Shown here piece after piece: positions 40,326 through 48,657 of a stretch of 64,000 nucleotides of DNA (its first letter is position 1; every line of letters starts with the position of its first letter). The stretch is taken from positions 52,486 to 116,485 of the forward strand of contig DATAUK010000030.1 of the NCBI GenBank assembly GCA_036268295.1, given 5' to 3'. The notes beneath the pieces were generated by a model. The model made no database searches, was not told the origin of the DNA, and saw only the letters and a list, made by a program, of their open reading frames with translations. The stretch comes from DATAUK01 sp036268295 (GTDB lineage: Bacteria > Actinomycetota > Actinomycetes > JAFAQI01). Made by a program: the position numbers and the translations under genes.

Positions 40326-41026
40326 GCCGGCGTCACCTGCTTCGGCCGGCCAGGCGGCTGGGCGTCCGGTCGCCGCAGATACAACGGCGTGAGTTCCTCG
40401 CCGGGTGCCTCCGCTCGCACCCGGTTGGCGATTCGAGCGACCAGCAACTCGGCGCGCGGATAGACCCGATCGCTCAGTGCGGTGAAGCCGGCGAACGCCT
40501 CCGGATATAACACTGGTCCCTCACCGGCGACCCGGCTGAGCCCGGCCGCCTCGAACGCAGCAGCCGCGGCCGTAGGGCTCGCGATATCCGGGCCGGCCAC
40601 GAACCCACGACCTCCCGGCACCGCCCAGTAGACCTGCTTGCGCCGCGCGTTGGTCGCGATGCCGGCGCGCCCGGTTGAGATCAGCTGCAGTGACGAGGCG
40701 CCGTACGCCGGAATTCCCAGTGCGTCGGCCATCGCCTTGGCCGTCACGATCCCGACCCGCAGACCGGTGAACGGACCGGGCCCGAGGCCGATACCGATCG
40801 CACCGAGGTCCGATGCGAGGGCGCCCGCCGCTCCAAGCGCGGCCCCGATCAGGGGAGCAAGCAACTCGCCGTGACGGTTGGTGACGACCTGGGTCTCGGA
40901 CGCCAAGACCGTGACCCCTTCCGACGTCGACTTGAGCCAGCCGCCCGCCGGCAGGTCCCACGGATCGATCGACGCGACCGCGACCGTGACGGCCGGTGTC
41001 GAGGTGTCGAACGCGAGGACAAGCAC
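40322..41026 (-). CDS. tsaB: tRNA threonylcarbamoyladenosine biosynthesis protein TsaB
   Basis: 234 residues, GTG start. ASKHA fold with VLVLAFDTSTPAVTVAVAS, HGELLAPLI, GIGLGPGPFTGLRVGIVTAKAMADAL and GASSLQLIS. It dimerises with TsaD to regulate t6A synthesis. First gene of the tsaB-rimI-tsaD-small-membrane-protein operon. Only 44 bp separate it from the divergent PH-domain pair. Confidence 0.96.
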   Translation of the reverse strand: MLVLAFDTSTPAVTVAVASIDPWDLPAGGWLKSTSEGVTVLASETQVVTNRHGELLAPLIGAALGAAGALASDLGAIGIGLGPGPFTGLRVGIVTAKAMADALGIPAYGASSLQLISTGRAGIATNARRKQVYWAVPGGRGFVAGPDIASPTAAAAAFEAAGLSRVAGEGPVLYPEAFAGFTALSDRVYPRAELLVARIANRVRAEAPGEELTPLYLRRPDAQPPGRPKQVTPA

Positions 41027-41070
41027 CCGACCACGCTAGTAGCGCCACGCTGGTGCGGTAGGAATCAAGG

Positions 41071-41538
41071 GTGGAGCTTGACTGGCTGTCGCCGTCCCCT
41101 CAGATGTGGCGGGCGCGCAAACTGCAGCTGGGCCTGGTCGCCGGCGTCGCGATCCTGGCCGCCGGCCTCGGACTCGGGATCGGCGTAGGTGCCGCGGCCG
41201 GCATCGCGGTCGCGGCCGGCATCGCGGTCGCGGCCGCGCTCTACGGCGTACTGCTGTGGCGGCGCTACCGAGCCTGGGGGTACGCCGAGCGCGAGGACGA
41301 CCTCCTGGTGCGGCGAGGCGTCATGATCCGCCGGCTCACCGTCGTGCCGTACGGCCGGATGCAGTTCATCGACGTCACCGCCGGACCGGTCGACCGGCTG
41401 TTCAAGCTCGCGACCGTGCAGTTGCACACTGCCGCTGCCTCGACCGATGCCCGCATCCCTGGTCTCGACACCGGCGAGGCCGAGCGACTGCGCGACCGAC
41501 TGGCCGCACTGGGCGAGGCGAAGGCCACCGGCCTGTGA
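41071..41538 (+). CDS. PH-domain membrane protein (YdbS-like)
   Basis: 155 residues: two hydrophobic segments (LQLGLVAGVAILAAGLGLGIG and an Ala/Gly/Val-rich run built from in-frame GIAVAA repeats) followed by a bacterial PH (bPH2) domain, RRYRAWGYAEREDDLLVRRGVMIRRLTVVPYGRMQFIDVTAGPVDRLF. Such proteins usually occur as a YdbS/YdbT pair of unknown role in the membrane. It overlaps its partner by 4 bp (GTGA). Start GTG at 41071. Confidence 0.92.
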   Translation: MELDWLSPSPQMWRARKLQLGLVAGVAILAAGLGLGIGVGAAAGIAVAAGIAVAAALYGVLLWRRYRAWGYAEREDDLLVRRGVMIRRLTVVPYGRMQFIDVTAGPVDRLFKLATVQLHTAAASTDARIPGLDTGEAERLRDRLAALGEAKATGL

Positions 41539-42839
41539 GCCAGCCCGCCCCGCTGCCCAGCGAATGGGCCCGACTCCACCCGCTGTCTCCCGTCGTCCAC
41601 GGCGGGCGGGCGGCGGCAGCTCTCGTGACGGCCGTGGCCCTGAACAGCGCCGCCCAGCGCCACCGAACGCCGTGGAGCGCATTGATCGCGGTCGGCATCG
41701 CCGTGATCGGCGGATTGGTCTACTGGTCGGTCACGAAGTGGCGGGTCCACAACGGCGAGCTGCAGATCAACACCGGACTGTTCCGCCGCCAGCAGGTCCG
41801 GGTCCCGCTCACCCGGATCCAGGGCATCGACACCAACCGGCCGTTGCTCGCCCGAGCGCTCGGTCTCTCCGAGCTCAAGCTGATCCTCGCGGGCCATGAC
41901 ACCGGGCTTGCGAAGCTCGCCTACCTCGGCGAGGACCGAGCGGTCGCGGTCCGGGCGCAGCTCCTCGCCGTCGCCCACGGCCTGTCCGACGACACCCCGG
42001 AGCCGGTCGAATATCCGATCCTTCACGTGCCGGGCGGGCGGATCGTGACGGCCAACCTGCTCAGCACCCGCTTCACCGTCGGCGCCGTGATGGTGGCAGC
42101 CGCGATCGCGACGATCATCTTCTTCCCGCAGGTGATCGGGCCAGTCCTGGCCACCGTGGTGACGCTGCTGTTCGGTGACCTGCTCGTCACCGCCCGGCAG
42201 ATCTCCGCCGAGTGGGAGTTCCAGCTCGCCGAGGCACCGGACGGGATCCGATTGCGCAGCGGTCTGCTGCAGACCCGGGCCGAGACGATTCCGCACGGCC
42301 GCGTGCAGGCGGTGCGCTGGGTCGAGCCGCTGTGGTGGCGGCCGTTCGGCTGGGTGCGGCTGGAGTTCGACGTCGCGCGCCGCCGCAACAACGACCGCGG
42401 CGACCGGCAGTCCGGGACCACGTCGAAAGCGCTTCTGCCGGTCGGCTCCCGCGAGCAGGCTCGCTGGCTGCTCGACCGGTTGCTGCCCGGTGCGGTAGCG
42501 GAGCTGCCGGCGAGCGAGGGCGTGCCGCGTCGAGCGGTCTGGCGGCTGCCGTTGGCACGGCGGTACGCCCGGCTGCATCACGACGGCGTCTACATCTCGT
42601 GTTGCACCGGCCGGCTCCGCCGCGACACCGTCGTCGTACCGCTGGCGAAGGTGCAGAGCATCCGCTGGTCACAAGGCCCGTGGTCGCGGCGGCTCCGGCT
42701 CGCGAGCGTGTTCGTCGACACCGCTGGCCAGCGGTTCACCGGCAACGCGCGGTGTCGCGACGTCGAGGAAGCGCAACAGCTAATGGCGCGGCTGCCCGAC
42801 CTCGCCCGCGCCGCCAGGGCTAACGCCAGCGCCCGCTGA
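41535..42839 (+). CDS. PH-domain membrane protein (YdbT-like)
   Basis: 434 residues from GTG 41535, overlapping the previous stop. Three bPH2-like domains alternate with membrane segments: YWSVTKWRVHNGELQINTGLFRRQQVRVPLTRIQGIDTNRPLLARALGL, WEFQLAEAPDGIRLRSGLLQTRAETIPHGRVQAVRWVEP, and the C-terminal HDGVYISCCTGRLRRDTVVVPLAKVQSIRWSQGP. Characteristic of the YdbT family. It converges with tsaE, overlapping by 20 bp at the 3' ends. Function unknown; YdbS/YdbT may respond to membrane stress in Firmicutes. Confidence 0.92.
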   Translation: MSQPAPLPSEWARLHPLSPVVHGGRAAAALVTAVALNSAAQRHRTPWSALIAVGIAVIGGLVYWSVTKWRVHNGELQINTGLFRRQQVRVPLTRIQGIDTNRPLLARALGLSELKLILAGHDTGLAKLAYLGEDRAVAVRAQLLAVAHGLSDDTPEPVEYPILHVPGGRIVTANLLSTRFTVGAVMVAAAIATIIFFPQVIGPVLATVVTLLFGDLLVTARQISAEWEFQLAEAPDGIRLRSGLLQTRAETIPHGRVQAVRWVEPLWWRPFGWVRLEFDVARRRNNDRGDRQSGTTSKALLPVGSREQARWLLDRLLPGAVAELPASEGVPRRAVWRLPLARRYARLHHDGVYISCCTGRLRRDTVVVPLAKVQSIRWSQGPWSRRLRLASVFVDTAGQRFTGNARCRDVEEAQQLMARLPDLARAARANASAR

Positions 42840-43281
42840 CCAGACCGTCCCAGCGCTCGCCGAACCCGGTGATCACGACGCTTCGGGTCTCGTCGTCGTT
42901 CGCTGCCGGGCGTTCGATCGTCACGAGCAGCCGGTCACCGGCGAGCCCCTCGACCAGACCTTCACCCCACTCGACCAGCGTCACCGACTCCTCGAGCGAT
43001 GCGTCGAGGTCGAGGTCATCGACCTCCTCGATCGACGACAGCCGGTAGGCATCGACGTGCACCAACGGCAGCCGGCCGCCGCGGTGAACCCGCGCGATGA
43101 CGAAGGTCGGAGACACTACGGCACCGGTGACGCCGAGCCCGCGACCGATCCCCTGCGCCAGCGTGGTTTTGCCGGCGCCGAGCTGACCACTGAGCACGAC
43201 AAGGTCGCCGGCCCCAAGGTCGGGCGCAATCCGTTCGCCGAGATCGCGCATCGCGTCGGGTGAGGCCACAGTGAACGTCAC
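42820..43281 (-). CDS. tsaE: tRNA threonylcarbamoyladenosine biosynthesis ATPase TsaE
   Basis: 153 residues. P-loop VLSGQLGAGKTTLAQGIGRGLG (Walker A 32-40), VVSPTFVIARVH, LVHVDAYRL and LVEWGEGL are the family signature. It powers the TsaB-TsaD cycle. It is the last gene of the alr/hydrolase/UDG/tsaE operon (4-bp overlaps throughout) and is separated from tsaB by the opposite-strand PH-domain pair. Confidence 0.96.
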   Translation of the reverse strand: MTFTVASPDAMRDLGERIAPDLGAGDLVVLSGQLGAGKTTLAQGIGRGLGVTGAVVSPTFVIARVHRGGRLPLVHVDAYRLSSIEEVDDLDLDASLEESVTLVEWGEGLVEGLAGDRLLVTIERPAANDDETRSVVITGFGERWDGLVSGRWR

Positions 43282-43892
43282 CCGATCACCTCGGCGACGT
43301 ACCGAAGGTCGGCCTCCAGCGCCAGCCGCGGCGCACCGCGCGGGCCGAAGCGAAGCGCCGCCGACGGGTGATATGACGCGACCAATCGGCTGCCGCGCCA
43401 GTCATGAACCCGGCCGCGTACGCCGTCGATCGTTACCCTCGCGCCGAGCGCCCAGGTCAGCGCGGTGCGGCCGAGGGTCAGCACCAGCGGCGGATCGATC
43501 AGCTCGATCTGGCGGTCGAGCCAGCCGGCACATCTCGCCGTCTCCGCCCGGGTCGGCGTCCGGTTGGCCGGCGGCCGGCACTTCACCACGTTGAGCACCG
43601 CGGCGTCGGCGCGGGCGAGACCGGCCTGTGCCATCAGCTCGTCCAACAGCTGGCCGCCCCGGCCGATGAACGGCCGGCCGGCCAGGTCCTCATTGGCGCC
43701 CGGCGCCTCGCCAACCACGACCAGCCGCGGCCGTGGCGGCGTGTCGCCGACGACGACCGTTGTCCGGACACTTGCCAGCTCGGCACACGCGACGCACGTT
43801 CGCACGACGAGCGCCAGCGCGTCGAGGCCGCCACAACCGGCGGCGCGACCGGAGATCTCGTCGACCGCCGGATCCGCGACCCGAGGGCTCAT
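43278..43892 (-). CDS. Uracil-DNA glycosylase, family 4-like
   Basis: 204 residues. Motif A GEAPGANEDLAGRPFIGRGGQLLDEL and motif B ASYHPSAALR, with Cys residues near CVACAELA, KCRPP and CAGWL that in family 4 enzymes ligate an [4Fe-4S] cluster. Excises uracil from DNA. It overlaps alpha/beta hydrolase upstream and tsaE downstream by 4 bp each. The distance between Cys pairs should be checked to separate family 4 from family 5. Confidence 0.9.
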   Translation of the reverse strand: MSPRVADPAVDEISGRAAGCGGLDALALVVRTCVACAELASVRTTVVVGDTPPRPRLVVVGEAPGANEDLAGRPFIGRGGQLLDELMAQAGLARADAAVLNVVKCRPPANRTPTRAETARCAGWLDRQIELIDPPLVLTLGRTALTWALGARVTIDGVRGRVHDWRGSRLVASYHPSAALRFGPRGAPRLALEADLRYVAEVIG

Positions 43893-44953
43893 CCAGCGAC
43901 AGCGGAGCGGGAGAACTCCTCCGCTCGAGCCACCAGCCGGCGAAGCGCGTCGTTGACGATCGGATGGCGGTCGATCAACGCCATGTGACCGGCGGCCGGG
44001 ATCACTTGCAGGTCTGCCTCGGCCAGCGATGCGGCCATCAGCTCGCTGTGGCTGACCGGGGTCAGCACGTCGCGGGCGCCGCAGGAGATCAGCACCGGGA
44101 TGTTCGCCAGCACGCCGAGTGCCTTGAGCTTGTCGTGCGAAAGGAACGTGTCGAAGAACTCCCCCATCACCTCGATCGAGGTGGCGCTCAGCATCTTCTC
44201 CATGAACTCCACCAGCGACGGCGGCGCGTCCGGTCCGTAGGAGAGATAGCGGGTGGCCATGAAGGCGAAATCGGTGCCGAGCTTGCGGTTTCGCTCGATC
44301 AGGTTGGCGCGGCGGCGGACCAGCTTCGCGACCTGCGGGACGGCTGGGTCGACCAGCCGCGATGCCCAGCCGGGCAGCCCGACGATGGTCTTCGCGAGCT
44401 CGCCGGTCGAGGTCGAGAGCAGACCGACGCCGACCACCCGGTCACCGAAGAGCTCGGGATGCTGGTCGGCCAGCGCGAGAATCGTCATGCCGCCCATCGA
44501 GTGCCCGACCAGCACCACCGGCCCGGCCGGGGCAACGGCGTGCAGCAGACAGTAGAGGTCGGCACCGAGCTGGTCGATGGTGGCGTGCTCCGGCGCGGAC
44601 CGGCCGGATGCGCCGTGACTGCGGGCGTCGTAGAAGATCAGCCGGCCAAGACTGCCGAGGTCCCGCCGCTGGAAGTGGAACGAGTCCATCGACAGCGTGA
44701 AGCCGTGGACGAACACAATGGTCGGTGAGCCTTCAAGATCACCGTCGACCTCGACGTGCAGGGTCACGCCGTCGTCGGCGATCACGTCGATCCCTTGCGA
44801 ATGCAGTGATCCCAGCGCTTGGCCGGCGTACGGGTCGGGTTGGCTCCGAGCCCGGCCGACGGCGCGCCGCTCCAGTGCCAGCGCCCCGGCCGCGGCAGCA
44901 CCGGCCGCGCCGGTCGCAAGCGCGGCGAGCCCGAGGCTGCGTCGGGTGCTCAT
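43889..44953 (-). CDS. Alpha/beta-hydrolase-fold protein, membrane-anchored
   Basis: 354 residues. N-terminal hydrophobic anchor (LGLAALATGAAGAAAAGALAL), then IVFVHGFTLSMDSFHFQRRDL, nucleophile Ser in VLVGHSMGGM, acid in CGARDVLTPV and His in PAAGHMALID. Similar hydrolases sit between alr and tsaE in many Actinobacteria. Overlaps alr upstream and the UDG gene downstream by 4 bp. Substrate unknown; possibly a lipid esterase acting at the membrane. Confidence 0.92.
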   Translation of the reverse strand: MSTRRSLGLAALATGAAGAAAAGALALERRAVGRARSQPDPYAGQALGSLHSQGIDVIADDGVTLHVEVDGDLEGSPTIVFVHGFTLSMDSFHFQRRDLGSLGRLIFYDARSHGASGRSAPEHATIDQLGADLYCLLHAVAPAGPVVLVGHSMGGMTILALADQHPELFGDRVVGVGLLSTSTGELAKTIVGLPGWASRLVDPAVPQVAKLVRRRANLIERNRKLGTDFAFMATRYLSYGPDAPPSLVEFMEKMLSATSIEVMGEFFDTFLSHDKLKALGVLANIPVLISCGARDVLTPVSHSELMAASLAEADLQVIPAAGHMALIDRHPIVNDALRRLVARAEEFSRSAVAG

Positions 44954-46119
44954 GGCGCTCCACGGTAGGTCCGCGGCACCCGCGCGCCGATCCGGGTCAC
45001 GATCTCGTAGTTGATGGTCCCGATCGCGTTCGCCCAGTCATCCGCGGTCGGCTCGCCCGAGTCGCCCGGTCCGAACAGCACCACGCCGTCGCCGGCCTCG
45101 ACCGCATCGTCACCGACGTCGAGGACGAACTGGTCCATGCAGACCGTGCCGGCGATCCGGTAGCGAGCGCCGTTGACCATGGCCTCGCCAACGTTGGTCA
45201 GCTGCCTCGGTACGCCGTCGGCGTAGCCGAGCGGGATCAGCGCGAGGGTGGTCTCCCGAGACGTGGTGTAGCGATGCCCGTACGACACGCCTTGCCCGGC
45301 CGGCACCAGCTTGGCGAGTGCGACCTCGCTGGTCAGCGTCATAGCCGGCGTCAGCCCCAGGCTCGACGGCGTACCGAGCTCGGGACCTGGCGAGAGGCCG
45401 TAGACGGCGACGCCCGGGCGGACCAGGTCGTAGTGGGTCTGCGGCAGCGCAAGCGTCGCGGCCGAGTTGGCGAGATGGCGGACCTGCGGCTCGACGCCGG
45501 CTCGCGCAGCGACCTCGAGAGCGGCCTCGAAGGCCAACCGCTGGCGCTCGATCGTGGCGTGGCCAGGGTTGTCGGCGTAGGCGAAGTGCGACCAGATGCC
45601 GACCACCTCGAGGGTGCCGTCGGCCTGCGCCTTGGCCGCCGCCTCGACCAGGTCGGGCCAGTCGCGCGGGGTCGCGCCGGCTCGACCCAGTCCACTGTCG
45701 ATCTTGAGATGAACTCGGGTGGAGCGGCCGGTCGTCGCGGCCGCCGCGATGCTCCGATCGAGCGCCCAGCCGGCGTTGACGCCGACGTCGACGCCGGCAG
45801 CCACGACGGCGGTCCAGTCATCGCCGGGGCCGAGCAGCCAGGCCAGCGCCGGCGCCTCGATCCCGCCGGCCCGCAGCGCGATCGCCTCGTCGGCGGTCGC
45901 GAGCCCGAGCCACGTCGCGCCGCCGTCCAGCGCGGCCTGCGCGCAGGGCAGCAGGCCGTGACCGTAGCCGTCGGCCTTGACGACCGCCATCACTGCGGCA
46001 TCCCCCGCGCGCTGGTTCAGGATGGCGACGTTGGAGCGTACGGCGGCAAGGTCGATCTGCGCCGCGGACGTCGTCACGCCTGCCATTGTCTCAGGTGTCA
46101 CGCTCGGCGATTCGGGCAT
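44950..46119 (-). CDS. alr: Alanine racemase
   Basis: 389 residues from ATG 46119; Met 12 (46086) or a GTG three codons further would give a more typical short start and no ribosome site decides. PLP-binding Lys in VVKADGYGHG; second base Tyr in GVSYGHRYTTS; QIDLAAVRSNV and VCMDQFVLDVG are family signatures. Makes D-alanine for peptidoglycan. First of a four-gene overlapping operon (alr, hydrolase, UDG, tsaE). The divergent small coiled-coil gene starts 45 bp away. Confidence 0.97.
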   Translation of the reverse strand: MPESPSVTPETMAGVTTSAAQIDLAAVRSNVAILNQRAGDAAVMAVVKADGYGHGLLPCAQAALDGGATWLGLATADEAIALRAGGIEAPALAWLLGPGDDWTAVVAAGVDVGVNAGWALDRSIAAAATTGRSTRVHLKIDSGLGRAGATPRDWPDLVEAAAKAQADGTLEVVGIWSHFAYADNPGHATIERQRLAFEAALEVAARAGVEPQVRHLANSAATLALPQTHYDLVRPGVAVYGLSPGPELGTPSSLGLTPAMTLTSEVALAKLVPAGQGVSYGHRYTTSRETTLALIPLGYADGVPRQLTNVGEAMVNGARYRIAGTVCMDQFVLDVGDDAVEAGDGVVLFGPGDSGEPTADDWANAIGTINYEIVTRIGARVPRTYRGAP

Positions 46120-46163
46120 GATGGGGTGAACCGCTCTCGCGGCTCCCCGACAAAGAGGTCACA

Positions 46164-46382
46164 TTGACAACCACCGACTCGCCCGACGCCCTGCGCGAGG
46201 AGCTCCGGGCGCTCGACGCCCAGATCGCCGAGCTCCAGCGCGTGGTCGACGACACCCGCAGCGACCTCGCCGAGACCGCCGACAAGACGGCGGCGATCGA
46301 GGCCGCCGAGCAGCAGGAAGCGCTGATCGGCCAGCTCGAGCGGCGCCGCCGCGATCTGATGGAGCGAATCGACGGCGGCTGA
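46164..46382 (+). CDS. Small coiled-coil protein
   Basis: 72 residues, TTG start with AGAGG five bases upstream. Strongly heptad-like and charged (ELRALDAQIAELQRVVDDTRSDLAE .. QLERRRRDLMERI), so an alpha-helical coiled coil with no membrane segment. It precedes the VOC gene by 5 bp, so probably one transcript. Not recognised. Confidence 0.6.
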   Translation: MTTTDSPDALREELRALDAQIAELQRVVDDTRSDLAETADKTAAIEAAEQQEALIGQLERRRRDLMERIDGG

Positions 46383-46387
46383 GCGTC

Positions 46388-46807
46388 ATGCCGCTCGGTC
46401 ATCTCGGGATCAACGTCCCGGACCTGCCCGCCGCCAAGGGCTACTACGACGTCGTCATGCCGATGCTCGGATACGTGCCGTTCCTGCGAGCCGACGACCA
46501 GTTCGCCTACCGGCCGGCCGAGGCGACGCCGGGCACGTTCGTCTTCTTCTACCTGAGCCAGGCCGCCGGTGACTACTCCCGATCTCGGACCGGCGTCCAG
46601 CATCTCGCGTTCATCGTCGACACCCGCGGTGCCGTCGAGGCGGTCCACGAGACCGTGACCGGGTTGGGAAGCGAGGTGGTCAGCGCGCCCGCGGAGTTCC
46701 CGGAATATCACCCTGGTTACTTCGCGACGTTCTGGCTCGACCCGTTCGGGCTGATGCTCGAAGCGGTCTGCCACCGCGACCCGGCAGTCAGCATCGCGCC
46801 GATCTAG
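46388..46807 (+). CDS. VOC-superfamily protein
   Basis: 139 residues. Begins HLGINVPDLPAAKGYYDVVMPMLGY, with VQHLAFIVDTRGAVEAVHETV and FWLDPFGLMLEAVCH, the pattern of glyoxalase/dioxygenase-fold proteins (metal ligands His at the start, His in QHLAF, Glu in LEAVCH). Substrate unknown. It overlaps the 3' end of nnr by 4 bp (convergent). Confidence 0.9.
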   Translation: MPLGHLGINVPDLPAAKGYYDVVMPMLGYVPFLRADDQFAYRPAEATPGTFVFFYLSQAAGDYSRSRTGVQHLAFIVDTRGAVEAVHETVTGLGSEVVSAPAEFPEYHPGYFATFWLDPFGLMLEAVCHRDPAVSIAPI

Positions 46808-48276
46808 CTGCAGACCGCCCGGACCGCGTCGGGGATCGACTCGGCGATGTCCAGCGCGGTGACCGACGCCGGCGGCCGGCCGGCGGCGAGCAGCCCAGCC
46901 ATGCCATGAAGGAACGCACCGACCGACCCGGCGTCAAACGCCGACAGGCCGCCTGCGAGCAACGCACCGCCCACCCCGGAGAGCACGTCGCCACTGCCCG
47001 CAGTCGCAAGGTAGGCGGTGGCTGCGCTGTTGACCCGCACCGCACCTGACGGCTCGGCGACCAGCGTGGTCGAGCCTTTGAGCAGCACGGTGACGCCGAG
47101 CTCGGCCGCGGCTCGACGGACGTGATCGAGCCGCCGCGCTTCGACGTCCTCTCGATCGACCCCCATCAGGCGGGCGAACTCACCCGCATGCGGGGTCAAA
47201 AGCGTTGGCGCAGAACGTTTCTTCAGCGCGTCGCGATGAGACGCCAGCCAGCTGATGCCGTCCGCGTCGATCAGCACCGGCACGTCGGTCCCGAGCACCG
47301 CGTCGATGATCCGGCCGGCATCGTCGTCGGTGCCGAGACCCGGCCCGGCCACCCACGCCTGCACCCGACCGGCGGCGAGCATCGCCTGGCCGTCACCGGG
47401 CGCGATTTTCGTGACGACCGCCTCGGGCCAGCGCTGGCTGACCAGCTCGGCCGGCCGCGCCTCCCCGACGTAACGGATCATGCCGAGGCCGACCGACAGG
47501 GCGCCGCCAACGCACAGCTGCGCTGCCCCGGTGTAGCCGTCGCTGCCGGCCACGACGCCGAGGACGCCACGGCGATATTTGTCGCTCTCGCCGTGCGGCT
47601 GCGGCATCAGCGCAGCAACGTCGGCCGCATCGAGCAACGTGGTTTCGGCGGGCGGGAGCGTCAGCCCGATGTCGACGACCTCGACTCGACCGGCGTGCTC
47701 GGCGGCGGGATCGACGACGAGCCCGGTCTTCAACGCCCCGAACGTCACCGTCACGTCGGCCCGGACCGCGGCGCCCGCGACCGCGCCGGTGGACGCGTCC
47801 ACCCCACTAGGTACGTCGACCGCGACAACCGTCGCGGCAGCCGTGGACAGCAACCTCGCCAACCGCGCCATCGGCGGGCGCAACGCGCCGGTGGCGCCGA
47901 TGCCGACCATGCCGTCGATCACGAGATCCGCCGAGTCGAGCAGCGCCGCGTCGCTGTCGGCACCCGCCGTGGCGATCCGGCCGCCGCCGTGACGAAGCGC
48001 CGCGAGCGCCGGTGCGAGCACCGAATCGGTGAGCAGCAGCGCGTCGACTCGCGCGCCTCGCGACGCGAGGTGCGCGCCGGCGTATAACGCGTCACCACCG
48101 TTGCCACCCGAGCCGGCGAGGACGACAACGCGGGCACCGTAGACACCGCCCAGCAACGCCGCGCATCGCCGCGCCAGCGCGAAGGCAGCACGCTGCATCA
48201 ACGTGCCTTCGGGCAGCGACGCCAGCAGCGGCTCCTCGGCCGCGCGGACCGCGGCCGCGTCGTACCCGTGTCTCAC
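46804..48276 (-). CDS. nnr: Bifunctional NAD(P)H-hydrate epimerase / ADP-dependent dehydratase
   Basis: 490 residues, GTG start. The N-terminal YjeF-N epimerase domain has VLAGSGGNGGDALYAGAHLA; the C-terminal ribokinase-like dehydratase has VAGSDGYTGAAQL, TPHAGEFARLMG and TAGSGDVLSGVGGALLAGG. It repairs hydrated NADH/NADPH. The start overlaps the acpS stop by 1 bp. The order acpS-nnr is common in Actinobacteria next to alr and glmS. Confidence 0.96.
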   Translation of the reverse strand: MRHGYDAAAVRAAEEPLLASLPEGTLMQRAAFALARRCAALLGGVYGARVVVLAGSGGNGGDALYAGAHLASRGARVDALLLTDSVLAPALAALRHGGGRIATAGADSDAALLDSADLVIDGMVGIGATGALRPPMARLARLLSTAAATVVAVDVPSGVDASTGAVAGAAVRADVTVTFGALKTGLVVDPAAEHAGRVEVVDIGLTLPPAETTLLDAADVAALMPQPHGESDKYRRGVLGVVAGSDGYTGAAQLCVGGALSVGLGMIRYVGEARPAELVSQRWPEAVVTKIAPGDGQAMLAAGRVQAWVAGPGLGTDDDAGRIIDAVLGTDVPVLIDADGISWLASHRDALKKRSAPTLLTPHAGEFARLMGVDREDVEARRLDHVRRAAAELGVTVLLKGSTTLVAEPSGAVRVNSAATAYLATAGSGDVLSGVGGALLAGGLSAFDAGSVGAFLHGMAGLLAAGRPPASVTALDIAESIPDAVRAVCS

Positions 48277-48629
48277 TAGATGCTCTCCGCGACGACCATC
48301 GCGATCGCGTTCCCGCCATCGTGGGAGAGCGAGACATGCCAGCGCGCGACACCGAGCGACGCCGCCGTGGCAGCGACCGTCCCGGTCACAAGCAGGAACG
48401 GCTTGCCGGAGTCCTCGTGGCGAAGCTCGACGTCATGCCACTCGAGCCCGGCCGGCGCGCCGAGCGCCTTCGCCACCGCCTCCTTCGCCGCGAACGCCGC
48501 AGCCAGGCTCTCCGGGGCCGCGCCGAGCTCGTCCGCGGTGAACAACCGACCGCCGAGATGGGGTGTGCGTTCGAGGCTGACCGCGAACCGCGCCAAGTCG
48601 ACGATGTCGACGCCGATCCCGACGATCAC
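48276..48629 (-). CDS. acpS: Holo-[acyl-carrier-protein] synthase
   Basis: 117 residues, the typical AcpS length. N-terminal VGIGVDIVDLARFA with the metal Asp, and FAAKEAVAKALGAPAGLEW with the conserved Glu and Lys. Transfers 4'-phosphopantetheine from CoA to apo-ACP. Located 28 bp after the glmS stop on the same strand and overlapping nnr, so glmS-acpS-nnr are probably one transcript. Confidence 0.97.
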   Translation of the reverse strand: MIVGIGVDIVDLARFAVSLERTPHLGGRLFTADELGAAPESLAAAFAAKEAVAKALGAPAGLEWHDVELRHEDSGKPFLLVTGTVAATAASLGVARWHVSLSHDGGNAIAMVVAESI

Positions 48630-48657
48630 GCCGCGATCACCTGGTCGACCGGCCCGC

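Noticed and set aside
41190..41235. 18-bp tandem repeat in the YdbS-like gene
   Set aside because: It encodes GIAVAA repeats in a transmembrane segment; low-complexity Ala/Gly codons explain it.
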